DNA from: Fen-455 sp050012675
GTDB taxonomy: Bacteria; Actinomycetota; Acidimicrobiia; Acidimicrobiales; Bog-793
Assembly: GCA_050012675.1 (NCBI GenBank)
Contig: JBEKGS010000002.1
Coordinates: 1-64,000 of the forward strand
Direction of reading: 5' to 3'
Length of the DNA stretch: 64,000 nt
Under the pieces are notes generated by a model, which saw nothing but the letters and a program-made list of their open reading frames with translations, made no database searches and had not been told where the DNA came from. The position numbers and the translations under genes were made by a program. Shown here piece by piece: positions 1-10,398 of this stretch; the first letter of the stretch is position 1, and the number at the start of each line of letters is the position of its first letter.

Positions 1-95
1 GGCCCGTGGTCAGACCACCACGTTGATAGGCCGGAGGTGTACGCACAGCAATGTGTTCAGCCGACCGGTACTAATCGGCCGAGGGCTTGGGGCTC
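1..95 (+). rRNA. 23S ribosomal RNA, 3' end only
   Basis: The first ~95 bases match the conserved end of bacterial 23S rRNA: a TTGATAGGCCGG block, the GTGT..GCACAGC helix and the CCGGTACTAATCGGCCGAG segment. The gene starts outside the window, so only the last domain VI helices are present. The exact 3' end is estimated from the closing stem. It is followed by a ~107-base spacer and then 5S rRNA, the usual operon order. Open frames crossing it are not genes. Confidence 0.95.
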
Positions 96-202
96 GTGCT
101 CGCTATGGAAGGCTCGAGGGGTGTTTTGATAACACCCTCAAGCGGGAGCAGTGGCCTGCTTCAGTACGCACCGTGTGCTGCTGGTCCGCTCGAGCGAAAG
201 GT

Positions 203-320
<118 letters not shown>

Positions 321-333
321 TTCATCTCGGACA

Positions 334-363
334 AATGCCCACCTGGTGAAACGGGTGGGCATT
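334..363 (+). terminator. rRNA operon terminator hairpin
   Basis: A perfect 10-bp inverted repeat, AATGCCCACC / GGTGGGCATT, with a 10-base loop lies 14 bases after 5S rRNA. The U-tract is minimal, which is common in high-GC actinobacteria. The position directly after the last rRNA gene supports a terminator role. Confidence 0.8.
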
Positions 364-395
364 GTCGCGTCCGGATAGGGGTAACGTTCCCGATT

Positions 396-1199
396 GTGAC
401 CAATCCGAGCGGTGCCCAGGGACAACGTCGCGCCCGAGGTACGGCTCCGGGCGCTCACAGCAGGGGGCGTGAGGCTACCGAGCCCTCCGGCAGGCCTCGC
501 CAGGGCCAGCAGCTGCCAGTCGAACGCGAATCGGAGCAGCAGCGGCGCGTTCGCAGACAGGCCGAGGAGAAGGATCTGCCGGCCGAGGTCCGTGACGAGC
601 TGCGTGCCGCAGTCGGAGCGGACCGGGCTTCTGGGCTTGAGCGCCGCCTCGGGATCGCGAGCCGGGCCTACGAGCGCGACAGGTACTCGGAGGCGCTAGC
701 CGAGCTGCGCGTGCTCGCCCGGCTGGCACCGGAGGTCGGCGCGATCCGGGAGCTCTATGGGCTCACCCTGTACCGCCTGGGCCGTTGGCGTGAGGCGGCC
801 CGTGAGTTGCGGGTCTTTCACGACCTCACGGGGTCGTTCGACCAGCACCCGGTGATTGCCGACTGCGAACGGGCGCTCGGTCGCGACAAGGCGGTCATCG
901 CGCTTTGGGACGCTTTGCGGAGACAGGGAGTGGACAGGGAAGTCCTCGTCGAGGGCCGGCTGGTCGTGGCCGGCATGATGGCGGACCGAGGTGACCTCGA
1001 GGGAGCGATCGCTCTACTTGGTCCCGGCGGCAAGTCCCTCCGCCGCCCCGACACCTGTCATCTGCGCCAGTGGTACGCGCTCGCTGACCTATACGAAAGG
1101 GCAGGTGACCTCCCTCGCGCGCGAGAGCTGTTCACTCGCGTCGCGTCCTTCTCACCAGAGCTTTTCGATACCGCGGACCGTCTGGCCGCTCTGCGCTGA
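396..1199 (+). CDS. helical (TPR-like) repeat protein
   Basis: This 267-residue protein has an Arg/Gln-rich, probably disordered first ~60 residues. The rest is strongly helical with TPR-like pairs (RDRYSEALAELRVLARLAP, LYRLGRWREAARELR, ADLYERAGDLPRARELF). I chose GTG 396 because the frame runs upstream into 5S rRNA and the terminator, which rules out earlier starts; an AGGGG lies about 15 bases before it. No catalytic motif is visible. TPR proteins usually hold complexes together. The gene stands alone between the rRNA terminator and ychF, and its specific role is unknown. Confidence 0.75.
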   Translation: MTNPSGAQGQRRARGTAPGAHSRGREATEPSGRPRQGQQLPVERESEQQRRVRRQAEEKDLPAEVRDELRAAVGADRASGLERRLGIASRAYERDRYSEALAELRVLARLAPEVGAIRELYGLTLYRLGRWREAARELRVFHDLTGSFDQHPVIADCERALGRDKAVIALWDALRRQGVDREVLVEGRLVVAGMMADRGDLEGAIALLGPGGKSLRRPDTCHLRQWYALADLYERAGDLPRARELFTRVASFSPELFDTADRLAALR

Positions 1200-1276
1200 T
1201 CTGCCCGCGTCGCGGGGCCGTTCGCGCTTCGGTCTACTCACCGGCGGGCTTTGGGCCCTCGGGTGAGCAAGCCCGC

Positions 1277-2398
1277 TTGGTCGTCGAGACGGTGCCTCAA
1301 GGCAGTACCGTCAGAGACGTGGACCGTGTCGGCCTTGTGGGCTTGCCGAACTCAGGCAAGTCGTCCCTGTTCAATGCGCTCACTGGCGGAAGCGCCGTCG
1401 TAGCGTCCCACCCTTTCTCGACAGTCGAGACTGAGGTCGGCGTCGCGCATGTCCCTGACCCTCGTGTCGACGCGCTCGCGAAGATGAGCCAGAGCCGAAA
1501 GATCGTCTATGCCGGCTTCGAGGTCGTCGACATAGCCGCCCTCGGCAAAGGAGGAGAGAAGGGCGACACCTTGGGAGGCCGTTTCCTCGCCGGGGTAAGG
1601 GAAGTGGACGCCCTGTGTCTGGTGCTGCGCAGTTTCGAAGATGAGAACGTGCCCGGTGACACTGACCCGCTGGCCGCGCTCGGAGTCATCGAGCTCGAGC
1701 TCGCCCTCGCGGACCTGGCGACTTTGGAGCAGCAGCTCACGAAAAAGCGCAGTCGCGTCGCCCCCGTCGATCCTGCCGTGGCGGCCGGGCTGAAGGCGGC
1801 ACCCGTGGCCGTCGAGGTTCTCGAACAGGGCACGCCCTTGTACCGTTCGAGTCTTCATGCACCCGAGCGCGACGCTCTGAAGCCCTTCTTCTTGCTGACG
1901 AACAAGCCGACAATGGCGGTGATCAACGTCGGCGAGGACGACCTCGCGGCTGGTGACGAGCTCGTGGCTGCCGTGCAGAAGGAGGTCGGCAGCGCCGTGG
2001 ACGTTCTCGCGGTCTCGGTCCAACTCGAGGCCGAGACGGCCAGGCTCGATCCCGCCGAGCGCGCCGAGCTGCTCGAAGGCCTCGGCCTCGGACGGGGAGC
2101 GCTCGTGCGTGTCGCGCAAGCGGCGTTCGACATCCTCGGGAAGTCGGTGTTCCTCACTACCGGCGAGGACGAGTCGCGGGCCTGGATCTTCCGTATGGGA
2201 GCCAAGGCTCCCGAATGTGCCGGGGTGATCCATTCCGATCTCCAACGAGGCTTCATCAAAGCTGATGTGATCCGTTGGGACGAGCTGCTCGAGTTCGGCT
2301 CGCTGGCCGCAGCGCGAGCAAAAGGCAAGGTCCGCCTCGAAGGGAAGGAATACGGCGTGCACGACGGCGACGTGCTCGAGATCCGGTTCAACGTCTGA
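1277..2398 (+). CDS. ychF: redox-regulated ribosome-binding ATPase YchF
   Basis: This is a P-loop protein of the Obg-like ATPase family (373 residues; family about 363). The Walker A motif GLPNSGKSS lies near residues 21-29. Switch-region sequence (HPFSTVETEVG, VPDPRVD) follows, then a helical insert, and a C-terminal TGS domain (GKVRLEGKEYGVHDGDVLEIRFNV region). YchF proteins hydrolyse ATP rather than GTP and bind ribosomes. The TTG at 1277 gives the longest product. In-frame GTGs at 1292 and 1319 are alternatives, the latter only a few residues before the first strand. The methyltransferase gene begins 9 bases after the stop. Confidence 0.93.
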   Translation: MVVETVPQGSTVRDVDRVGLVGLPNSGKSSLFNALTGGSAVVASHPFSTVETEVGVAHVPDPRVDALAKMSQSRKIVYAGFEVVDIAALGKGGEKGDTLGGRFLAGVREVDALCLVLRSFEDENVPGDTDPLAALGVIELELALADLATLEQQLTKKRSRVAPVDPAVAAGLKAAPVAVEVLEQGTPLYRSSLHAPERDALKPFFLLTNKPTMAVINVGEDDLAAGDELVAAVQKEVGSAVDVLAVSVQLEAETARLDPAERAELLEGLGLGRGALVRVAQAAFDILGKSVFLTTGEDESRAWIFRMGAKAPECAGVIHSDLQRGFIKADVIRWDELLEFGSLAAARAKGKVRLEGKEYGVHDGDVLEIRFNV

Positions 2399-2407
2399 GG
2401 CCCGCTG

Positions 2408-3235
2408 GTGAGCACAACCGAGCTCCTGGATCGATGGAGGGCTGACCTCGAGTCCTGGGCGATTCCGGATGAGATCCTCGCAGCCGCGCCGGAGTCCCCC
2501 TGGGTGTTGCCCCGCCAGATCTTCATTCGAAGGGCCGAACGCCACTGGAGGACTCCCTCGAGCCCTTCGTACCAGCGCGCGTGGGACGCCCTTTCGGAGC
2601 CGGGATCGGTTCTCGACATTGGCGCGGGTGCCGGGGCAGCGTGCCTGCCTCTAATGGCGCGGGCGACCGGGCTGACCGCCGTCGACAGCGACGAGGAGCT
2701 CTTGAACGTCTTGGTTGGAAAGGCTGATCAACTCGGCGGGCAGGTTCTTGCGATCTGCGGCCGCTGGCCTGACGTCGCCGGGGAGGTAGCGCCGGCCGAT
2801 GTCGTGACGTGCCACCACGTGCTCTACAACGTCGCGGACCTCGGGCCTTTCGTCGCGGCTCTCACGGGCCACGCCCGCCGTCTCGTCGTGGTCGAGATGA
2901 CAGCTCACCACCCGCTCACTTCTTTGAACCCGCTCTGGGAGCGCTTCCATGGTCTTGGCCGACCGGAGGTTCCCACAGCCGCCGACGTCCTAGCGGTGTT
3001 GGAGTCTCTTGGGCTGGAGCCCCGTCACGAGACCTGGTCTCGTTCGGGAGACTCCGACTACGAGTCCTTCGAGGACCTCGTTGAGGTGACGAGGCGTCGA
3101 CTCTGCCTACGTCCCGACCAGGCGGGGGAGGTTGCAACGGCGTTGCGCGAGCTCGGTGCCGAGGGCGAACAGTCGGCTCAGCAGTTGTTCCTCGGTGTCG
3201 AGCTCGTCACGATCTGGTGGGAAGGCTCGGTTTGA
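2408..3235 (+). CDS. class I SAM-dependent methyltransferase
   Basis: This is a 275-residue protein with the Rossmann methyltransferase signature VLDIGAGAGAACLPL at about residues 69-83 and the acidic second-strand residue in TAVDSDEELL. Substrate residues are not diagnostic, so the target is unknown. It starts with GTG 9 bases after ychF and is likely co-transcribed. A promoter for the next gene overlaps its 3' end. Confidence 0.85.
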   Translation: MSTTELLDRWRADLESWAIPDEILAAAPESPWVLPRQIFIRRAERHWRTPSSPSYQRAWDALSEPGSVLDIGAGAGAACLPLMARATGLTAVDSDEELLNVLVGKADQLGGQVLAICGRWPDVAGEVAPADVVTCHHVLYNVADLGPFVAALTGHARRLVVVEMTAHHPLTSLNPLWERFHGLGRPEVPTAADVLAVLESLGLEPRHETWSRSGDSDYESFEDLVEVTRRRLCLRPDQAGEVATALRELGAEGEQSAQQLFLGVELVTIWWEGSV

Positions 3236-3262
3236 TAGCTCGGTGACCACTCGGGCTAGGAT
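3232..3262 (+). promoter_or_regulatory. putative promoter of fbaB
   Basis: TTGATA (3232-3237) and TAGGAT (3257-3262) are separated by 19 bases, a sigma-70/SigA-like pair with a long spacer. This would give a ~110-base leader before fbaB, which has its own strong Shine-Dalgarno sequence. Confidence 0.45.
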
Positions 3263-3382
3263 CGCCGAGGAGCGCCCATACGGGCGCGGCCTGGACCTGC
3301 ACCGATTCGATCCCGCGGAGCACACGTGCCCGCACCGGCGGCATGGGTTCAGCTAGAACGCGCTGACCAGGAGGAACGAACA

Positions 3383-4438
3383 ATGGGAATCAACATCCGC
3401 GAGGTGCTCGGGGACGAGGCCGACTCCCTGCTCGGCCACGAGTGCAAGACGATCGAGCGGGACCAGCTCACCCTCCCAGGGCCCGACTACGTCGACCGGG
3501 TCCTTGTCCAAAGTGACCGGCCGGTGCCGGTCCTGCGCAACCTGCAGCAGATGTTCAACCACGGCCGCCTCGGCGGTACCGGCTACCTGTCGATCCTGCC
3601 GGTCGACCAGGGCATCGAGCATTCCGCGGCGGCGAGCTTCTCCAAGAACCCCGCCTATTTCGACCCGCAGAATCTTGCAGAGCTGGCGCTAGCGGCAGAC
3701 TGCAGCGCCTTCGCCTCGACGATGGGCGTCCTCGGCATCGTCGCCCGGCGTTACGCCCACAAGATCCCGTTGATCGTCAAGCTCAACCACAACGAGCTGC
3801 TCACCTACCCGAACCGCGGCGACCAAGTGCCGTTTGCCTCCGTCCAGCAAGCCGTCGACCTCGGGGCCATGGGTGTGGGTGCCACGATCTACTACGGCTC
3901 AGAAGAGGGGACGCGCCAGATCCGGGAGGTGAGCGCGATGTTCGCCGAGGCGCACCGGCAGGGACTGTTCACCGTCCTGTGGTGCTACCTGCGCAACCCG
4001 GCCTTCAAGACCCCCGAGGCCGACTACGCCCTCGCGGCGGATCTCACGGGTCAGGCGAACCACCTGGGCGTCACGATCGAGGCGGACATCATCAAGCAGA
4101 AGCAGCCCGAGAACAACGGCGGCTACACGGCGCTCAAGTACGGTCGCACTGACCCCCTCGTCTACAGCCAGCTGACGACCGATCACCCGGTCGACCTCAC
4201 GCGCTGGCAGGTCGTCAACTGCTACTCGGGGCGCATCGGTCTCATCAACTCCGGCGGCGAGTCAGCAGGCGCGAGCGATTTCGCCCAAGCTGTAAGGACT
4301 GCGGTGATCAACAAGCGCGCCGGCGGTATGGGGCTGATACTGGGGCGCAAGGCATTCCAGCGCCCGTTGCGGGACGGGGTGGACATCATCCACGCCGTTC
4401 AGGACGTGTACCTCGACAAGTCCGTCACCGTCGCGTAG
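3383..4438 (+). CDS. fbaB: class I fructose-bisphosphate aldolase (DhnA/FbaB family)
   Basis: This 351-residue protein aligns end to end with E. coli FbaB (350). Shared blocks include GTGYLSILPVDQG, VKLNHNE, ADLTGQANHLG, IIKQKQPENNGGY and INKRAGGMGLILGRKAF. The Schiff-base lysine is expected in the IIKQK segment. It cleaves or forms fructose 1,6-bisphosphate in glycolysis and gluconeogenesis without a metal. ATG 3383 is preceded by AGGAGG at 8-base spacing; an in-frame upstream start lacks that. The gene is monocistronic, with its own promoter and a weak hairpin (4486-4503) after it. Confidence 0.95.
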   Translation: MGINIREVLGDEADSLLGHECKTIERDQLTLPGPDYVDRVLVQSDRPVPVLRNLQQMFNHGRLGGTGYLSILPVDQGIEHSAAASFSKNPAYFDPQNLAELALAADCSAFASTMGVLGIVARRYAHKIPLIVKLNHNELLTYPNRGDQVPFASVQQAVDLGAMGVGATIYYGSEEGTRQIREVSAMFAEAHRQGLFTVLWCYLRNPAFKTPEADYALAADLTGQANHLGVTIEADIIKQKQPENNGGYTALKYGRTDPLVYSQLTTDHPVDLTRWQVVNCYSGRIGLINSGGESAGASDFAQAVRTAVINKRAGGMGLILGRKAFQRPLRDGVDIIHAVQDVYLDKSVTVA

Positions 4439-4552
4439 CGCCCGGCCAACAGCGCCGACAGGTCGCCAACAAGAGCCGTTTCGGGGCCTCGGTGTCTCGA
4501 GGCGCGCCCGAAGTGCTGCCGGAACATCGCCGGAGGCTCAAGAGCTCGGCGG

Positions 4553-4574
4553 TACAATGCCTGTAACCACAGGC
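4553..4574 (+). promoter_or_regulatory. putative korAB promoter with small palindrome
   Basis: TACAAT (4553-4558) is a good -10 hexamer. It is followed immediately by the inverted repeat GCCTGT-AACC-ACAGGC (4559-4574), which would overlap the transcription start and could be an operator. No clear -35 is visible. The resulting leader would be about 75 bases. Confidence 0.45.
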
Positions 4575-4638
4575 AAGCACGTGAGAAGGTAATCGCGGCC
4601 GTGGAGGCAGATGGGCCGGCGAGCCGAGTGGAGGTGCC

Positions 4639-6569
<1,931 letters not shown>

Positions 6570-6573
<4 letters not shown>

Positions 6574-7592
6574 CCGACGTGGCCGTTCCCGTCACGACCC
6601 GCAAGGACTGGGCGAGCGACCAGGAGGTCCGCTGGTGCCCGGGCTGCGGGGACTACAGCATTCTGTCGGCGGTGCAGCTGTTGCTCCCCGAGCTCGGCGT
6701 TCGCCGCGAGAACACGGTGTTCATCTCGGGTATCGGCTGCGCGGCCCGCTTCCCGTACTACATGAACACCTACGGCATTCACTCGATTCACGGCCGCGCG
6801 CCTGCCATCGCGACCGGCCTCGCGGTGACCCGGCCCGACCTCGACGTGTGGGTCGTGTCAGGCGACGGCGACGCGTTGTCGATCGGTGGCAACCACCTCG
6901 TCCACGCGCTGCGGCGCAACATCAAGCTCACGATCCTGATGTTCAACAACCAGATATACGGCCTGACCAAGGGCCAGTACTCGCCCACCTCCGAGATCGG
7001 CAAGATCACGAAGTCGACGCCGTTCGGCTCGCTCGACACGCCCTTCAACCCGGTGAGCCTGGCGCTCGGTGCCGAGGCGACCTTCGTCGCGCGGACTCAC
7101 GACCTCGACCGCAAGCACATGGTCGAGACGTTCCGCCGTGCGCACGACCACCCGGGGGCGTCCTTTGTCGAGGTCTACCAGAACTGCAACGTCTTCAACG
7201 ACGGCGCTTTCGAGGCCATCAACGGCAAGGACAACCGCGCTGACATGCTCATCCCGCTCGAGCATGGAAGACCGATCCGTTTCGGAGCTGAGGGTGAGCA
7301 CGGCGTTGTTTCAGATGGTCAAGGCGGTCTCCGGCTCGTTGAGGTGAAGGACGTGGGCGAGGAGGCTCTTGTCGTCCACGACGAGACGCTGGCCAATCCG
7401 AGCCTGGCGTTCGCGTTGTCGCGGCTTGCCACCGGTCCTCACCAGCCGACACCGATCGGGGTGTTCCGGGCCGTCGAGCGCCCCGACTACGGCAGTCTCG
7501 TCGACGGGCAACTCCTCGAGGCCCAAAGCCGCCAGGGCGCCGGTGAGCTCGCGTCGCTGCTGCGCTCGGGTGCCACCTGGAACTACGACTGA
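6570..7592 (+). CDS. korB: 2-oxoacid:ferredoxin oxidoreductase beta subunit
   Basis: This is a 340-residue thiamine-diphosphate-binding subunit. CPGCGDYSILSAVQ near residues 23-36 supplies cluster-ligand cysteines, and GDGDALSIGGNH with FNNQIYGLTKGQ forms the ThDP/Mg motif and active-site loop. Length and motifs fit the KorB/PorB family, and its partner is the korA product immediately upstream (4-base overlap). No delta ferredoxin-like subunit follows, as expected for two-subunit Kor enzymes. It converges on a DUF1015 gene across a hairpin. Confidence 0.93.
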
Positions 7593-7601
7593 GGGCTCAC
7601 G

Positions 7602-7624
7602 CCGCTCAGTCTGCGACTGAGCGG
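7602..7624. terminator. bidirectional terminator-like hairpin
   Basis: A perfect 10-bp inverted repeat, CCGCTCAGTC / GACTGAGCGG, with a 3-base loop lies between the convergent korB and DUF1015 genes and overlaps the last codons of the latter. There is no U-tract on either strand. Placement between convergent genes is the main argument. Confidence 0.6.
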
Positions 7625-8820
7625 AAGGCCATACCGGTACGGGGCTTGGGCTGGAAATACGTGCTCTTGGGAGGCATACGGCGCCTGTCTTGGGCGACGC
7701 GCTCGATCCTCGCCACCGGTACGGGCCGCAGAAGGAAGGCGGCGTCGGCGACGCCGGTGCGAACGGCCGTGATGGCCGACTGCCATCCGGCGTCATATGT
7801 GAGCTCGTGGGAAGGAAGGCGCCCGAGTGCCGCCTTCAGCCGGCTCACGTCCAGGTCGTCCCCGGTGGCCTTCTCGAGGGCCGGGAGCGGTTCGAGAAGT
7901 TTGAACCCGTCGCGCGTGAACAGGGCGATCACGCCGGGGGGTGACGTCGCCGGGATCGCCGCGAGATCGCCCGAGACGGGCTCGACGCGGAACAAAGGCG
8001 CCAGGAGCCCGTCAAGCTGCTCGGGGGCGATCCCCTTCACGAGCCGGTGGACCGCCCGTATTGACAGCTCCTCCTCGGACAGCTCGACAACGAAAGCAAG
8101 AGCGAGGTCGTAAGGGCCGGGCCTTTCGCCGTTGGACGCCCGGCATTCGCTGGCATAGACGCAGGCGGTCTCGTAACGGTGATGCCCATCGGCGATCAGC
8201 ACAGGGGCGCTCGCGCCAAGAGCCGTGATCTCGGCCAGGCGCCCCTCGTCGGTAAGGGGCCACAGCTCGTGCACGACCCCGTCGGGGTCGGTGGTCCTCC
8301 AGGCTTGCTCGGTGACCTGTGACAACGCCTCGCGGCACGCCGCTGTCAGGCCCTTGGCGAGAGACAGTACCCAGAGCGGAGAAGTGTTCAAACGGGTGTT
8401 CCGCAAGAGCGAGAGCCTGTCCATGCGGTCCTTGGGGATCGTCTGCTCGTGGGCGAGCACCTCTCCGGAACCGTCGAGGTCAAGGCCGAGGGCACACAGG
8501 AGCCCTGTGGTGATCCGCTCGTGCCCGTGCTCGTCGTCAAAGCTCATGCGGTAGAGGTAGAAGGCGGGGAGCGCGTCCCGTCGCACGATGCCGGCATCGA
8601 GCCAGCCATGAAAGATCCTGGAGGCGTTCTCGTACTGGTCGAGCCCTGAAGACGGGTCCGGCGCGGGGAGCTCCACGTGGATGGCGTTGTAGGGGCTCTC
8701 GTCCGCGAGTCGGGCGCGTTCGGCTGGCCCGACGACGTCGTAGGGAGGTGACACGACCTCGTCGGCAAAGACTCGGGCCGGGTCGTAACGGATAGCAGCA
8801 AACGGTTCCAGGCGCGCCAT
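7606..8820 (-). CDS. DUF1015 family protein
   Basis: This 404-residue protein opens with MARLEPFAAIRYDPARVF, the usual DUF1015 start. It also carries SPPYDVVGPAERARLADESPYNAIHVELP (shown only in part in the family signature as SPPYDV), the IADGHHRYETA block near residues 205-215 and, nearer the C-terminus, SHELTYDAGWQSA. The family is often annotated as SerC-like or HTH-associated, but its biochemical role is not settled. Start 8820 (ATG) was chosen because the family N-terminus begins exactly there. It is divergent from the HAD gene, with 50 bases between start codons. Confidence 0.85.
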   Translation of the reverse strand: MARLEPFAAIRYDPARVFADEVVSPPYDVVGPAERARLADESPYNAIHVELPAPDPSSGLDQYENASRIFHGWLDAGIVRRDALPAFYLYRMSFDDEHGHERITTGLLCALGLDLDGSGEVLAHEQTIPKDRMDRLSLLRNTRLNTSPLWVLSLAKGLTAACREALSQVTEQAWRTTDPDGVVHELWPLTDEGRLAEITALGASAPVLIADGHHRYETACVYASECRASNGERPGPYDLALAFVVELSEEELSIRAVHRLVKGIAPEQLDGLLAPLFRVEPVSGDLAAIPATSPPGVIALFTRDGFKLLEPLPALEKATGDDLDVSRLKAALGRLPSHELTYDAGWQSAITAVRTGVADAAFLLRPVPVARIERVAQDRRRMPPKSTYFQPKPRTGMAFRSVAD

Positions 8821-8870
8821 GGCTCTTGCGTAGCACACGCACCCGCTCAGCTCTGCGAGGATCTCAGGTC

Positions 8871-9635
8871 GTGAACTGGCTCCTCGATTGCGATGGTGTG
8901 GTGTGGCTCTCCGAGCAGGTGATCCCGGGCGCGCCGGAGGCCCTGTCAAGCCTGCGGGAGGCCGGTACCCGGGTCGTGCTCCTCACGAACAACTCCTATC
9001 CGCGGCGATCCGACCATCTCGCGAAGCTCGAGCGTTTGGGGATGCCGACGGACCCGGCGGACCTGCTGACCTCGGCAATGGCGGCGGCGCTCCTGGTAGA
9101 GGCGGGCGAGCGCGCACTAGTGCTCGGAGGCCCCGGGATAATCGAAGAGCTGGGCGAACGTGGCGTCGCCACGGTCACACCCGGTTCGAGTCGGGAGATC
9201 GGCCCGGTGGACGCGGTCGTAGTCGGGCTCGACCCGACGTTCGACTTCTCGTCTCTTACCGCGGCGGCATCGGCGTTGCATGCGGGTGCACGCCTCATCG
9301 GCACGAACGACGACCCGTCCTTTCCCACACCTCAAGGAATGCTGCCGGGGGCAGGATCGGTGCTGGCCGCGGTCGCCTGCGCGGGCGGCGTCACACCGAC
9401 GATTGCCGGCAAGCCGTACCCGGCGACCGTAGGCCTGGTGCGCGAGCGGATCGGCAAGGTTGCGATGGTGGTGGGGGACCGCCCGTCGACCGACGGCCTT
9501 CTCGCGCGCAGGCTCGATTCGCGCTTCGGGCTCGTGCTCACAGGTGTGACGCCAGACCACCACGGCCCGCTTGAGCCTGAGCCTGATATTGAGACTTTTG
9601 ATCTTCTCGCTCTCGTCAAGGCGGAGCTGGGCTGA
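8871..9635 (+). CDS. HAD superfamily hydrolase, subfamily IIA (NagD-like)
   Basis: A 254-residue protein. The nucleophile motif is at the very N-terminus (WLLDCDGVVW, with DxD as D6-C-D8). The second motif is LLTNN, the C2-type cap follows, and the C-terminal acidic motif is MVVGDRPSTDGLLARR. This is the NagD/4-nitrophenylphosphatase class, dephosphorylating small phosphometabolites; the substrate cannot be read from sequence. GTG 8871 is chosen because motif I starts six residues later and GAGG lies 10 bases upstream. Confidence 0.87.
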   Translation: MNWLLDCDGVVWLSEQVIPGAPEALSSLREAGTRVVLLTNNSYPRRSDHLAKLERLGMPTDPADLLTSAMAAALLVEAGERALVLGGPGIIEELGERGVATVTPGSSREIGPVDAVVVGLDPTFDFSSLTAAASALHAGARLIGTNDDPSFPTPQGMLPGAGSVLAAVACAGGVTPTIAGKPYPATVGLVRERIGKVAMVVGDRPSTDGLLARRLDSRFGLVLTGVTPDHHGPLEPEPDIETFDLLALVKAELG

Positions 9636-9687
9636 GCTCCCAGGGTGCTAGCTGGAGCAAGCAATCAGGGGCAAAGGGGTGAATAAG

Positions 9688-9717
9688 TGCTTGCTATTGC
9701 AAGCAGACCTGTATAAT
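9688..9717 (+). promoter_or_regulatory. leaderless promoter with operator-like palindrome
   Basis: A consensus -10 TATAAT (9712-9717) ends 6 bases before the ATG of the next gene, so transcription should start at or beside the start codon. A 7-bp inverted repeat, TGCTTGC-TATT-GCAAGCA (9688-9705), covers the -35 position and could bind a dimeric regulator. Confidence 0.6.
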
Positions 9718-9723
9718 GCAGGT

Positions 9724-10341
9724 ATGACAGAGAAGAAACCCCTTGAGAGGTACATGGAGGCTGGCAAGGAATTCACCGAGGCGAGCCGCAAGAGAGTTCA
9801 GAAGGTTGCCCACGATCTGGCGAGGGAGGGCGAGGCGGGGCGCGAGCACGCCGAGGAGTGGGCCGACGAGTTCGTCCAGCGCGGTCGTAAGAGTGCCGAA
9901 CAGTTCGCCGACCTCGTGAGAAAGGAGCTCCGCGAGCAGATCAAGCAGTTCAACCTCGCCACCAATCAGGACGTCATCAAAGTCGTACAGCAGTTCATCG
10001 AGCGCACGACCAAGGCCGCTGCTCCTGTGGTGGAGGTTGCCAGCCGCACGGTGAGCGCGACGAAGAAGGTCGCGACGGGCAAGGTCGGGAGCGGGAAGAA
10101 GAACGGCGGCGGCAAGAAGGCAGACGCCGACAAGAAGACGGCTGCAAGCAAGAAGGCGGCCGCGGCCAAGAAGCCGGCGCCCGTGAGCAAGCCCGGCGCG
10201 GCAAAGAAGGCAGCGCCCGCAAAGAAGGCAGCGCCCGCGAAAAAGGCTGCCCCTGTGAAGAAGCAGGCTCCCGCGAAGAAGGCAGCTCCCGTGGCAAAAA
10301 AGGCCCCAGCCGCGAAGAAAGCCCAGCCCAGCAGCACTTGA
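9724..10341 (+). CDS. phasin/HBHA-like coiled-coil protein with histone-like Lys/Ala/Pro tail
   Basis: The product is 205 residues in two parts. Residues 1-~110 are amphipathic helix, phasin-like (KPLERYMEAGKEF, VRKELREQIKQFNLATNQDV). Residues ~115-205 are a low-complexity basic tail of KKAAPA and AKKAAP repeats ending in PSST. The layout parallels mycobacterial heparin-binding haemagglutinin and H1-like bacterial nucleoid proteins. The tail should bind DNA, RNA or polyanions, and the head could coat polyester granules or lipid. No pha genes are nearby, so a storage-granule role is unproven. ATG 9724 fits a leaderless transcript; GTG 9679 is an unlikely earlier start because the -10 lies inside that frame. 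Confidence 0.8.
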   Translation: MTEKKPLERYMEAGKEFTEASRKRVQKVAHDLAREGEAGREHAEEWADEFVQRGRKSAEQFADLVRKELREQIKQFNLATNQDVIKVVQQFIERTTKAAAPVVEVASRTVSATKKVATGKVGSGKKNGGGKKADADKKTAASKKAAAAKKPAPVSKPGAAKKAAPAKKAAPAKKAAPVKKQAPAKKAAPVAKKAPAAKKAQPSST

Positions 10342-10398
10342 GGGGTCGAGCTGCCCTTACGGGTGGCGGCTGAGGACTGGGACCGCAAGGATGGCGGT

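Noticed and set aside
4486..4503. Hairpin after fbaB as a definite terminator
   Set aside because: A 6-bp stem (GCCTCG/CGAGGC) without a U-tract; too weak to list as a feature.
10010..10340. Tandem DNA repeat in the AAGAAGGC-rich stretch as a VNTR
   Set aside because: The periodicity is explained by the Lys/Ala/Pro-rich coding tail.
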